Source: Streptomyces rishiriensis
Lineage (GTDB): Bacteria > Actinomycetota > Actinomycetes > Streptomycetales > Streptomycetaceae
Direction: 5' to 3'
Length of the DNA stretch: 64,000 nucleotides
Assembly: GCF_030815485.1 (NCBI RefSeq)
Contig: NZ_JAUSWV010000002.1
Coordinates: 3,906,001-3,970,000 of the forward strand
The notes beneath the pieces are model-generated. The model was not told the DNA's origin. It searched no databases and saw only the letters and a list, made by a program, of their open reading frames with translations. Of the stretch, positions 27,534 through 36,030 are shown piece by piece (position 1 is the stretch's first letter; the number at the start of each line of letters is the position of its first letter). The position numbers were made by a program, and so were the translations under genes.

Positions 27534-28393
27534 CCGGCCAGCTCCCGCAGCAGGCTCACGACCCCGGCGGGCCCGGCGACGACGAGGTCGGCGCGCTCCG
27601 CCAGTTCGCCGACCTCGGTGCTGCCGCTGCACACCAGCAGCCCGGGAACGCCGTCCGCGCGGAGTTTCTCCACGGCGGCGAAGGCGGGCAGGTCGCCGAG
27701 GTCGTCACCGGCGTACAGGACGGACCGCGCGCCGGTCTCGCGGACGTGCTCCAGCAGGGCGACGCCCTTGTCCATGCCCGGCGGGCGCAGCTCCAGGACC
27801 ATCCGGCCGGGTTCGACGATCAGGCCGTGCCGGCCGGCCAGGTCGGTGAGCGGGGCGCGCAGGGCTTCGAAGGCGGCCCGGGGGTCGTCGGCGCGACGGG
27901 TGTGGACGGCCACGGCCCGGCCGCCCTTCTCCTCGACGGCGACGCCCGGCGGGTCCCCGGCGGCGGCCAGGACCCGCGGGAGTTCGGCGCGGACCGCGGC
28001 CACTCCCGGGTGCGGTGGCGGGGCGCTGAGGGCGCCGGTGCGGGCGTCCCAGCGTTCGGCGCCGTAGTGGCCGAGGACGCAGAGGTGCTCCAGTCCCTCG
28101 GCCCCGGCGAACCCGCCGTGCCGGACGGCGACCTCGGCGGGCCGTCCCGTGATGACGGCGACTGCGGCGACCTTCGGCGCGAGGGCCGTCAGCACCGGGA
28201 CGGCGTCGGGGTGGGCCCGGGCGTCCGCCGGGTTCTCGACGATCGGGGCGAGGGTGCCGTCGAAGTCGAGCGCGACGAGGGTGGTGGAGGGCCGGCCGAG
28301 AATCGCGTCGAGCGCGGCGCGGCCCGCCGGTGTGACCGGAACCGGAAGGGGGAGAGGTTCGGGTTCCGTGGAGTGCGTCTCGTGGGTGCCCAT
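27521..28393 (-). CDS. otsB: Trehalose-6-phosphate phosphatase
   Basis: 290 aa HAD-superfamily phosphatase that dephosphorylates trehalose-6-phosphate. Nucleophile D43 and acid D45 lie in DFDGTLAP, and the Mg motif is YAGDDLGDLPAF. The start at 28393 follows TATCGT by 6 nt, suggesting leaderless transcription. Its terminus overlaps otsA by 13 nt tail to tail, so the two messages are complementary over their ends. Confidence 0.93.
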   Translation of the reverse strand: MGTHETHSTEPEPLPLPVPVTPAGRAALDAILGRPSTTLVALDFDGTLAPIVENPADARAHPDAVPVLTALAPKVAAVAVITGRPAEVAVRHGGFAGAEGLEHLCVLGHYGAERWDARTGALSAPPPHPGVAAVRAELPRVLAAAGDPPGVAVEEKGGRAVAVHTRRADDPRAAFEALRAPLTDLAGRHGLIVEPGRMVLELRPPGMDKGVALLEHVRETGARSVLYAGDDLGDLPAFAAVEKLRADGVPGLLVCSGSTEVGELAERADLVVAGPAGVVSLLRELAGQLG

Positions 28394-28423
28394 ACGGCGA
28401 CGATAGCCAACGCACGCCCGCGG

Positions 28424-28669
28424 CTAACGCTCCCCCCGCCTCGCCTCCCGCACCCTGCGCAGTCTGTTCACCGTGACCGGGTCGTGGGCCAGGGCGCGGG
28501 GGTCGTCCAGGAGGGCGTTGAGGAGTTGGTAGTAGCGGACCGGGGACAGGTCCAGTTCCTCGCGTATCGCCCGTTCCTTCGCGCCGGGGCCGAGGAACCC
28601 GCGCCGCTCCAGGGCGAGGACGTCCCGCTCCGCCGCCCCCAGCTCGTCCGCTTCCGCTCGCCGCTCCAT
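28424..28669 (-). CDS. DUF3263 domain protein
   Basis: 81 aa small protein of the DUF3263 family (GAKERAIREELDLSPVRYYQLLNALLDDP), a helix-turn-helix-like fold of unknown role. Common next to trehalose genes in streptomycetes as I recall. It lies 30 nt upstream of otsB and may be co-transcribed in part. Confidence 0.85.
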   Translation of the reverse strand: MERRAEADELGAAERDVLALERRGFLGPGAKERAIREELDLSPVRYYQLLNALLDDPRALAHDPVTVNRLRRVREARRGER

Positions 28670-28733
28670 GTCCGCACGGTAACGCCCGCCACCGACAGCG
28701 GCCCGGCGGCCCGGTGTGCTGTGCCCCGGCGGC

Positions 28734-30024
28734 TCAGCCGTCGGAGCCGGATTCCAGGGTCGTGGCCGTGGTCTGGAGTTCGCCCAGGACGCCCGCCGGG
28801 TCGCCGTTCGCGGTCACGGCCCGGCCGATCCGCTTCTTGATCTCCGCGCTGACCCTCGCCCAGGAGGTCCGTCCGACGGGATAGGTCTCGGAGAGCGGGA
28901 GCTGCTCCAGGAAGGGCTTGAGGTCGGCGTCCTCCTTGGCCGCCTCCATGACCTGGGAGGCCGAGTTGGTGACCGGCAGCAGATCGTACTCACGGGAGAA
29001 GTCGAGGACGTTCTTCTCGCTGTAGACGTAGTCGAGGAAGTCGCCGACCTGTTCGGCGTGGCCGTTCTGCTTGAAGGCGGTCATCCAGTCGGCGACGCCC
29101 ATGGACACCTTGGTCGGGCCTGCGACGCCGGGCATCGGCACCATGCCGAACTTCACGCCCTTGCTCTCTGCCGCCTTCATCAGCGAGGGGTGCCCGTTGA
29201 GCATGCCCACGTCGCCGGCGGCGAACGCGGCGAAGGCGGCGGCCCGGTTCAGCTTGTCCGGCGCGACCGGCCCGGTGAGGCCCTTGCCGACCAGCTCGTC
29301 CTTCAGCCAGTCGAAGGTCTCGACGTTCTCGGTTGGAGTCGATGCTGTAGGCGCTGACGGTCTGGGTGTAGCCACCCCCGCCGCTGAGCATCCACTGGAG
29401 GGTCTCCGCCTGCGCCTCCTCGGAGCCGAGGGGCAGCGCGTACGGGTACTTCACGCCCTCGTCCTTGAGCGCCTCCGCGTCCTCGGCGAGCTCGGCCCAG
29501 GTGGTCGGCGGGGTCAGACCGGCCTTGGCGAAGAGGGTCTTGTTGTAGAACAGCAGTCGTGTGGAGGAGGCGAACGGCATGCCGTACTGCACCCCGTGCA
29601 CCTCGCCCGCGTCGGCGAGCCGGGAGACGAAGTCGGCCTCGACGGGGATGGAGAGCACGTCGCTCACCTTGTAGAGCCGGTCGGCGGCCGCGTAGTCGGC
29701 GTAGGCGCCGATCTGGGCCATGTCGGGGGCCTTGCCCGCGTCGACCATCGCCTTGACCTTGGCGTCCACGTCGTTCCAGGAGTAGACGCTCACGTCGACG
29801 GTGACTCCGGGGTGGTCCTTCTCGTACGCCTCGACGAGCTTGTCCCAGTACTTCTGCGAGCTGTTGGCGCTGCTGTCGCCGTAGTCGGCGGCGACGAGTC
29901 TCAGCGTGACGTCGTCGGAGTCTCCGGACAGTCCGCAGCCGGTGAGGACCGCGGCCATGCCGAGGGCGGACACCCCCGCGACCGTTCCCGTGATCGTTCC
30001 TGACTTCCGCGCCCGCCGCTGCAC
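28734..30024 (-). pseudogene. Sugar ABC transporter solute-binding lipoprotein, frameshifted
   Basis: Extracellular solute-binding protein of the sugar ABC class (about 429 aa if repaired). Lipoprotein signal with lipobox LTGC (C30) after GTG 30024. The frame breaks at 29333-29334: the N-terminal part ends correctly at SAYSIDS and the C-terminal part resumes at TENVETFDWLKDELVG in another frame. Removing one T restores a continuous 430-codon frame. No permease genes lie beside it, so it would depend on permeases elsewhere. It faces nagK across three dre-like sites, which points to an amino sugar or chitin oligomer as substrate. A sequencing error is as likely as a true mutation. Confidence 0.85.
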
Positions 30025-30072
30025 CGTGAGGCTCCCAACTGATTGATCATACCAATGGACCGTTATCCGGAT

Positions 30073-30088
30073 TAAGGTCTACACCACC
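30073..30088. promoter_or_regulatory. dre-like DasR site 1
   Basis: TAAGGTCTACACCACC against the dre consensus WSTGGTCTAGACCASW: the GGTCTA and ACCA halves are kept with one central mismatch. Confidence 0.55.
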
Positions 30089-30090
30089 CA

Positions 30091-30106
30091 TGTGGACTAG
30101 ACCTCT
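30091..30106. promoter_or_regulatory. dre-like DasR site 2
   Basis: TGTGGACTAGACCTCT; core TGGACTAGACCT, two mismatches to TGGTCTAGACCA. Confidence 0.6.
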
Positions 30107-30146
30107 TTCGGGCCTCCGGGGCGGCACGGTACCCCCCACACCCGTG

Positions 30147-30162
30147 AGTGGACTAGACCTCT
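30147..30162. promoter_or_regulatory. dre-like DasR site 3, 28 nt before nagK
   Basis: AGTGGACTAGACCTCT; same core as site 2, placed to block nagK transcription. Established knowledge: DasR represses nagKA in streptomycetes and is released by amino-sugar phosphates. Confidence 0.65.
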
Positions 30163-30189
30163 TACCGGTCCTCGGTCCACACTGTCCCC

Positions 30190-31131
30190 GTGAGACATGT
30201 CATCGCCCTCGACGTGGGCGGCACCGGGATGAAGGCCGCCCTGGTCGGCGCGGACGGCGCCCTGCTGCACCGGGCCCGCCGGCCCACCGGCCGTGAGCGC
30301 GGACCCGACGCGGTCGTGGCCGGCATCCTCGACTTCGCCGCCGAGCTGCGCGCCCACGGCGTCCGGCAGTTCGGCGAGCCCGCGGCCGCGGCCGGCGTCG
30401 CGGTGCCTGGCATCGTCGACGAGACGAACGGCGTCGCCGCCTACGCCGCCAACCTGGGCTGGCGGGACATACCCCTGCGCGCCCTGCTCGCCGACCGCCT
30501 CGGCGCGCCCGTCGCCCTCGGGCACGACGTGCGCACCGGCGGCCTGGCCGAGGGCCGGATCGGTGCCGGCCGGGGCGCGGACCGCTTCCTCTTCGTGGCG
30601 CTCGGCACCGGCATCGCGGGCGCGATCGGCGTCGACGGCCGGGTGGAGGCGGGCGCCCACGGCTTCGCGGGCGAGATCGGCCACATCGTCGTACGGCCCG
30701 GCGGAGTCCCGTGTCCGTGCGGACAGCGGGGCTGCCTGGAGCGTTTCGCCTCGGCGGCGGCGGTCAGCGAGGCATGGGCGGCGGCCTGCGGGGATCCGGG
30801 GGCGGACGCCGCGGACTGCGCGAAGGCCGTCGCGTCCGGCGACCCGAACGCCGTCCGGGTCTGGCAGACGGCCGTGAACGCGCTCGCCGACGGCCTGGTC
30901 ACCGCCCTCACTCTGCTGGACCCGCGCACCCTCGTCATCGGTGGCGGCCTCGCGGAGGCGGGGGAAACCTTGTTCACACCACTACGGGACGCGGTCCGCC
31001 GGCGGGTGACCTTCCAGAAACTGCCGGCGATCGTCCCGGCGGCCCTGGGCGACACCGCCGGCTGCCTGGGCGCGGGCCTCCTGGCCTGGGATCTCCTCGA
31101 CACAACCGACGGCATGGAGGTATCACCCTGA
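30190..31131 (+). CDS. nagK: N-acetylglucosamine kinase (ROK family)
   Basis: 313 aa sugar kinase of the ROK family. Seen: LDVGGTGMKAALVG phosphate loop, a GTGIAGAIGVDGRV loop and the zinc motif CPCGQRGCLE. The role as GlcNAc kinase rests on its junction with nagA (TGA and ATG overlap by 1 nt) and on the dre-like sites upstream; the family also includes glucose kinases. GTG start at 30190, no classical RBS visible. Confidence 0.88.
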   Translation: MRHVIALDVGGTGMKAALVGADGALLHRARRPTGRERGPDAVVAGILDFAAELRAHGVRQFGEPAAAAGVAVPGIVDETNGVAAYAANLGWRDIPLRALLADRLGAPVALGHDVRTGGLAEGRIGAGRGADRFLFVALGTGIAGAIGVDGRVEAGAHGFAGEIGHIVVRPGGVPCPCGQRGCLERFASAAAVSEAWAAACGDPGADAADCAKAVASGDPNAVRVWQTAVNALADGLVTALTLLDPRTLVIGGGLAEAGETLFTPLRDAVRRRVTFQKLPAIVPAALGDTAGCLGAGLLAWDLLDTTDGMEVSP

Positions 31132-32348
31132 TGGCCACCCCCCTAGGGGCGCGGGGAACTGCGCGACCAGCCACCACGCACCCGCAGCCCGCGACCGGCG
31201 CACGGAGGCGGGTGCTCACCGGCGCCAGGGTGGTACTCCCCACCGGCACGGTGCCCGGCGGCCGCGTCACGATCGACGGCACGAAGATCGTCGACGACGC
31301 CCCGCACCGGACCCCGGACGGGGACGTCGTCGACGTGACGGGCCACTGGCTGGTCCCCGGCTTCGTCGACCTGCACAACCACGGCGGCGGCGGGGCCTCC
31401 TTCTCCGGCACCGCCGAGGACGTGCAGAAGGCCATCCACACCCACCGTCTGCACGGCACCACCACCCTCGTCGCCTCGACCGTCACCGACGACATGGACT
31501 TCCTGGTCCGCCAGGCCGGTCTGCTCAGCGAGCTGGCCGAGCAGGGCGACCTGGCCGGCATCCACTTCGAGGGCCCCTTCATCTCGCCGTGCCGCAAGGG
31601 CGCGCACTCCGAGGCCCTGCTGCGCGACCCGGACCCGGCCGAGGTGCGCAAGCTGATCGACGCGGCGCGGGGCCGGGCGAGCATGGTCACCCTCGCGACG
31701 GAACTCCCCGGCGGCCTGGACTCCGTACGACTGCTCGCCGAGCACGGCGTGATCGCCGCCGTCGGGCACACGGACGCGACGTACGAGCAGACGGTCCAGG
31801 CCATCGAGGCCGGGGCCACCGTCGCCACGCACCTCTTCAACGCGATGCCGCCGCTCGGCCACCGCGCCCCCGGCCCGATCGCCGCGCTCCTGGAGGACGA
31901 GCGGGTGACGGTCGAGCTCATCAACGACGGCACCCACCTGCACCCGGCCGCCCTGGAGCTGGCGTTCCGGCACGCCGGTCCGGGCCGGGTCGCGTTCATC
32001 ACGGACGCGATGGACGCGGCCGGCATCGGCGACGGCCGCTATCTGCTCGGCCCGCTGGAGGTCGAGGTCAGCGAGGGCGTGGCCCGGCTGGTGGAGGGCG
32101 GCTCGATCGCGGGCTCCACCCTCACCCAGGACCGCGCCTTCCAGCGGGCGGTGACGATCGACCGGCTGCCGGTCGAGGACGTGGTGGCCGCGCTGTCCGC
32201 GAACCCGGCCCGGCTGCTGGGCATCGACGACAGGGTGGGCTCGCTGGAGCCCGGCAAGGACGCCGACCTGGTCCTGCTGGACGAGAACTTCGACCTCAAG
32301 GGCGTGATGCGCAAGGGGGATTGGGTGGTCGATCCCCAACTGGCGTGA
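31131..32348 (+). CDS. nagA: N-acetylglucosamine-6-phosphate deacetylase
   Basis: 405 aa amidohydrolase that deacetylates GlcNAc-6-phosphate to GlcN-6-phosphate. Metal-site motifs seen: GFVDLHNHG, HFEGPF, AVGHTDA, HLFNAMPP and ITDAMDA. The first 25 or so residues come from a copy of the dispersed repeat (31137-31190), not from the family. The ATG at 31131 has GGAGG 10 nt upstream and overlaps nagK, but a GTG at 31212 (378 aa, GGAGG 3 nt away) gives a family-like N-terminus. GlcNAc-6-P from murQ could also enter here. An IS110 element follows 275 nt downstream of the stop. Confidence 0.92.
   Translation: MATPLGARGTARPATTHPQPATGARRRVLTGARVVLPTGTVPGGRVTIDGTKIVDDAPHRTPDGDVVDVTGHWLVPGFVDLHNHGGGGASFSGTAEDVQKAIHTHRLHGTTTLVASTVTDDMDFLVRQAGLLSELAEQGDLAGIHFEGPFISPCRKGAHSEALLRDPDPAEVRKLIDAARGRASMVTLATELPGGLDSVRLLAEHGVIAAVGHTDATYEQTVQAIEAGATVATHLFNAMPPLGHRAPGPIAALLEDERVTVELINDGTHLHPAALELAFRHAGPGRVAFITDAMDAAGIGDGRYLLGPLEVEVSEGVARLVEGGSIAGSTLTQDRAFQRAVTIDRLPVEDVVAALSANPARLLGIDDRVGSLEPGKDADLVLLDENFDLKGVMRKGDWVVDPQLA
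31137..31190 (+). repeat. Dispersed Streptomyces repeat, copy B, in the nagA start
   Basis: A GGGGCGCGGGGAACTGCGCG type repeat that usually sits between genes; here it lies inside the first codons of the predicted nagA. Confidence 0.6.
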
Positions 32349-32361
32349 AACGTCCCCCCCC

Positions 32362-32622
32362 GTTATGTTCTTCGCGGTCCTGCAATGGGGCTGCTGGCCT
32401 CCGGGCCCGGTATGACTGTGTCCCCTCTGTCGAAGGAATGACCTGGGGGGTGGTGTCGCCGGGGCCGTGGGGTGCCGTCGGAGACGCTGATGAGAGACCC
32501 GGCCACCGCCCGGTCCGGCGCAATGCCGGGCACAGACGTGGGCGGCAGGTCTGCATAACGTGGATGCGCGAGCACGGTGCCACCGCCCTGGCCGGCACGG
32601 TCAACGACCTGGAAAGGCTGCG
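32362..32622 (+). ncRNA. Candidate bridge RNA region of the IS110 element
   Basis: Known for IS110 elements: a structured RNA from the non-coding end beside the transposase guides target choice. This 260-base stretch has no gene and contains a hairpin at 32513-32531 (GTCCGGC/GCCGGGC, 5-nt loop). The position is right for the IS110 group; loop-to-target pairing was not worked out. Confidence 0.35.
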
Positions 32623-33837
32623 ATGTTCGACATCGAAGGCGTGGGCGTCTTCCTCGGGATGGACGTCGGCAAGACCGCTCACCACGGTCACGGGCTCACC
32701 CCGGCTGGGAAGAGGGTCTTCGACAAGCCGATGCCCAACAGCGAGCCGAAGCTGCGGGCCGTCTTCGACAAGCTCAAAGCCAAGTTCGGCACCGTCCTGG
32801 TGATCGTGGATCAGCCCGCCTCGATCGGGGCTCTGCCGCTGACCGTCGCCCGCGACACCGGATGCGAGGTCGCTTACCTGCCCGGACTCGCGATGCGGCG
32901 GATCGCCGACCTCTATCCGGGCGAGACGAAAACCGACGCGAAGGACGCGGCAGTGATCGCCGACGCGGCCCGGACGATGCCTCACACGCTGCGCTCGCTG
33001 GAGCTGACCGACGAGATCACCGCCGAGCTCACGGTGCTGACCGGCTTCGACCAGGACCTCGCGGCCGAGGCCACCCGCACCAGCAACCGGATACGCGGCC
33101 TGCTCACGCAGTTCCACCCCAGCCTCGAGCGCGTGCTCGGACCCCGGCTCGACCACCCGGCTGTCACCTGGCTCCTCGAGCGCTACGGTTCCCCGGCAGC
33201 TCTGCGGAAAGCCGGCCGCCGCAGACTCGCCGAACTCATCAGGCCCAAGGCCCCGCGCATGGCCGCGCGGCTGATCGACGACATCTTCGACGCCCTCGAC
33301 GAACAGACCGTCGTGGTCCCAGGAACCGGCACCCTCGACATCGTGATCCCGTCCCTGGCCGCCTCGCTCGCCGCGGTCCACGACCAGCGCCGGGCACTGG
33401 AAGCCCAGATCAGCAGCCTGCTGGAGGCCCACCCTCTTCACCCGGTCCTGACCTCGATGCCGGGCATCGGAGTCAGGACCGCCGCAGTCCTACTGGTCAC
33501 CGTCGGAGACGGGACCGCCTTTCCCAGTGCCGCCCACCTCGCCTCTTACGCCGGCCTCGCCCCCACGACGAAGTCGTCGGGGACCTCGATCCACGGCGAA
33601 CACGCACCCAGAGGCGGAAACCGGCAGCTCAAACGTGCGATGTTCCTCTCCGCCTTCGCCTGCATGAACGCCGACCCGGCCTCCCGCACCTACTACGACC
33701 GGCAAAGAGCGCGCGGAAAGACCCATACCCAGGCCCTCCTCCGACTCGCCCGCCAACGCATCAGCGTCCTGTTCGCCATGCTCCGTGACGGCACCTACTA
33801 CGAGTCCAGAACGCCCGCCATCACCCTCGCCGCATGA
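32623..33837 (+). CDS. IS110-family transposase
   Basis: 404 aa recombinase with an N-terminal DEDD RuvC-like domain and a C-terminal Tnp domain. Seen: D14 in FLGMDVGK, VDQPASIG, the TDAKDAAVIA pair, and in the C-terminal half TSMPGIGVRTAAVL, SYAGLAPTTKSSGTS (the probable catalytic Ser) and GGNRQLKRAMFLSAFA. Full length and uninterrupted, so it may be active. RBS GGAAAGG 5 nt before the ATG at 32623. It separates nagA from the PfkB gene. Confidence 0.95.
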   Translation: MFDIEGVGVFLGMDVGKTAHHGHGLTPAGKRVFDKPMPNSEPKLRAVFDKLKAKFGTVLVIVDQPASIGALPLTVARDTGCEVAYLPGLAMRRIADLYPGETKTDAKDAAVIADAARTMPHTLRSLELTDEITAELTVLTGFDQDLAAEATRTSNRIRGLLTQFHPSLERVLGPRLDHPAVTWLLERYGSPAALRKAGRRRLAELIRPKAPRMAARLIDDIFDALDEQTVVVPGTGTLDIVIPSLAASLAAVHDQRRALEAQISSLLEAHPLHPVLTSMPGIGVRTAAVLLVTVGDGTAFPSAAHLASYAGLAPTTKSSGTSIHGEHAPRGGNRQLKRAMFLSAFACMNADPASRTYYDRQRARGKTHTQALLRLARQRISVLFAMLRDGTYYESRTPAITLAA

Positions 33838-34025
33838 CACCCCAAACACCCGCACACCAGGCACCACGTCCTTGACGAAGGACATAGAGACACCCCCCCG
33901 CACAGGAACGGTGGCCGACCCGCGCTCTGGGCCGGTCGCCGTCTCTTTGGCATGATCAGGCCTCCGGAAGTCGGAAGGTTCCGGGAACCGTTCATGTACG
34001 CATGCCAGCCGGGGGAGGCCGCCAG

Positions 34026-34955
34026 GTGATCCTCACCGTCACCCTGAACACCGCTCTCGACCTCACCTACCGTGTGCCCGCGCTGCGGCCGCACGCCTCG
34101 CACCGGGTGACCGACGTGCGGGAACGGCCCGGCGGCAAGGGGCTGAACGTCGCCCGGGTGCTGGCCGCCCTCGGCCACGAGGTGACGGTGACCGGCTTCG
34201 TCGGCGGCCCCACCGGCCGGGCCGTCCAGGACCGGCTCACCGGTACGGCCGGGGTGCTGGACGCGTTCGTCCCGGTCGCCGGGACCACCCGCCGCACGGT
34301 CGCGGTCGTCGACGCCCGCACCGGCGACACGACCCAGCTCAACGAACCCGGCCCGGTGATCGCACCGGCCGAGTGGTCCGCCTTCCAGGAGGCGTACGAG
34401 GAACTGCTCGTCGGCGCCGACGCGGTGGCCCTGTGCGGCAGTCTTCCACCGGGGGTGCCGGTGGGCGCGTACGCGGTGCTGGTGCGGCGGGCACGGGCCG
34501 CGGGTGTCCCCGTGCTGCTGGACACGAGCGGTGAGCCGCTGCGCCGCGGCGTCGCCGCCCGCCCGGACATCGTCAAACCGAACGCCGCGGAGCTGGCCGA
34601 ACTCACCGGCTCGCACGAGCCGCCCGGCGCCGTCCAGGACGCCCGTCGGCGCGGGGCGCGGTCCGTGGTGGCCTCGCTCGGTCCCGGGGGCCTGATCGCG
34701 GCCACCCCGGAAGGCCGTTGGCGAGCCGCTCCGCCCGCCCGCGTCCACGGCAACCCGGCCGGCGCCGGTGACTCCGCGTCCGCCGGGCTGCTCTCCGGCC
34801 TGGTCGAACGGCTGCCCTGGCCGGACCGCCTGGCCCGCGCCCTCGCCCTGTCCGCGGCGACCGTACTGGCCCCGGCGGCGGGTGAGTTCGACCGCGCGGC
34901 CTACGAGGAGCTGCTCGGGCGGGTCAGGGTGACCGCAGAGGCCGCCGCGGCCTGA
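34026..34955 (+). CDS. PfkB-family sugar kinase (1-phosphofructokinase-like)
   Basis: 309 aa kinase of the PfkB family, subfamily of 1-phosphofructokinase or tagatose-6-phosphate kinase (N-terminal VILTVTLNTALDLTY, RPGGKGLNVARVL). The GAGD catalytic motif appears as NPAGAGDSASAGL. Position next to nagKA suggests a sugar-phosphate kinase for amino-sugar breakdown, perhaps tagatose-6-P, but the substrate is inferred. GTG 34026 with GGGAGG 8 nt upstream. It may once have been in the nagKA operon that the IS interrupts. Its stop is 10 nt from that of the convergent CBM35 gene. Confidence 0.86.
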   Translation: MILTVTLNTALDLTYRVPALRPHASHRVTDVRERPGGKGLNVARVLAALGHEVTVTGFVGGPTGRAVQDRLTGTAGVLDAFVPVAGTTRRTVAVVDARTGDTTQLNEPGPVIAPAEWSAFQEAYEELLVGADAVALCGSLPPGVPVGAYAVLVRRARAAGVPVLLDTSGEPLRRGVAARPDIVKPNAAELAELTGSHEPPGAVQDARRRGARSVVASLGPGGLIAATPEGRWRAAPPARVHGNPAGAGDSASAGLLSGLVERLPWPDRLARALALSAATVLAPAAGEFDRAAYEELLGRVRVTAEAAAA

Positions 34956-34965
34956 GCCCGGGGGC

Positions 34966-35910
34966 TCACCTCGTGACCTGGCCCGCCTTCACCCACAACT
35001 GGTCCAGCAGGACGTTGCACTTGTCGCCGTCCTGGCAGGAGAGGGTGAGCGTGTTGGTGCCCTTGGTGAGCGTGGGATACGTGAAGCTCGTCGTCCAGCC
35101 CTTGACGAAGTCGCCGGCTGCCGCCTTCGCGTAATTCTTCAGCGGGAACTTGGTGCCGAACGTCTTGCCGTTGACCGTGAGCGTCATTTCCTGGTCTTCA
35201 CCCGGCACGCTGTAGTGCGCGAAGAGGGTGTAGGCGCCGTCCGACGGGATGCCGTTCACCGTCCAGGTCACGGAGTTGCCGACCTGGTTGAGGTTGCCCA
35301 CGTAGACGCCGCCGGCCGCCTGCGCCCCTTCGACGTCCGAGGCCAGCGCGGCACTGCCGCCGAGGTTCAGCGCCTTCGCGTCGACCGTGGGCACTTCGGC
35401 CTCGTTCGCGTCGTCGCCGGCCGACTCGCTGGGCGAGGGGCTCGCCGAGGCGGAGGCCGGGGTGGACGCCTGGTCGCCGGCCTTGTCGTCGTCGCCGGAG
35501 TCACCGTTGGCCATGGCCACCACGATGCCGATCACGACCGCGGCGACCACCGCGACCGCGCCGATCAGCAGGCCCTTGGTGTTGGGTCCCCGACCGCGTC
35601 CGCCGCCGTTCTGCGCGGGCTGGCGGCCGGTGGAGGGGCCGCCGCCGAAGTTCTCGGGCGCGGCGTAGTGCGCGCTCGGCTGGCCGTACGCGCCCTGCTG
35701 CTGAGGGACCGTGGGCGGCTGCCCGTACTGCGCGGTCTGCTGCTGTCCGTTACGGCGCTCGCCGACCGCGCGCACTCTGCTGACCGAGTTGGGGTAGCCG
35801 TAGCCACCACCGGAGGGCGGCTGCGCGCCGTTGGCCTGGCCGTCGGCGTAGAGGTAGCCGAACGGGTCGTCGTCCTCGGGCGTGCTCGCGCCGTTGTTGC
35901 CGGACGTCAT
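34966..35910 (-). CDS. Membrane-anchored CBM35-type carbohydrate-binding protein
   Basis: 314 aa: a cytoplasmic N-terminal tail of about 110 residues (Gly/Gln/Tyr/Pro-rich, low complexity), one transmembrane segment (about 113-134), a Ser/Ala/Pro-rich linker (about 140-165) and a C-terminal beta-sandwich of about 130 residues that resembles a CBM35 module (VYVGNLNQVGNSVTWTVNG, GTNTLTLSCQDGDKCN). No catalytic domain, so it probably binds a wall or extracellular glycan. Single gene, convergent with the PfkB gene. Confidence 0.8.
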   Translation of the reverse strand: MTSGNNGASTPEDDDPFGYLYADGQANGAQPPSGGGYGYPNSVSRVRAVGERRNGQQQTAQYGQPPTVPQQQGAYGQPSAHYAAPENFGGGPSTGRQPAQNGGGRGRGPNTKGLLIGAVAVVAAVVIGIVVAMANGDSGDDDKAGDQASTPASASASPSPSESAGDDANEAEVPTVDAKALNLGGSAALASDVEGAQAAGGVYVGNLNQVGNSVTWTVNGIPSDGAYTLFAHYSVPGEDQEMTLTVNGKTFGTKFPLKNYAKAAAGDFVKGWTTSFTYPTLTKGTNTLTLSCQDGDKCNVLLDQLWVKAGQVTR

Positions 35911-36030
35911 CCCTTGGTACTCCTCAGCAGGTGCGGGTCGGATGCGATGGTGCGGTCAGACTGGCGAGCCTACCCGCTTCCGATGGCCCGAACAGGTGAC
36001 TCTGATCGCATCAGCTCGCTGACCTGGTGA

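Larger units (their letters stand above)
32354..33899 (+). mobile_element. IS110-family insertion sequence
   Basis: About 1.55 kb: a 270-bp non-coding left part, one transposase gene and about 60 bp right end. No inverted terminal repeats are expected for this family. A run of C (32354-32361 left, 33893-33899 right) flanks both presumed edges and may mark the target core. A small hairpin GTCCTT/AAGGAC (33868-33883) lies at the right end. The exact ends are inferred from the position of unrelated flanking genes. Confidence 0.7.
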
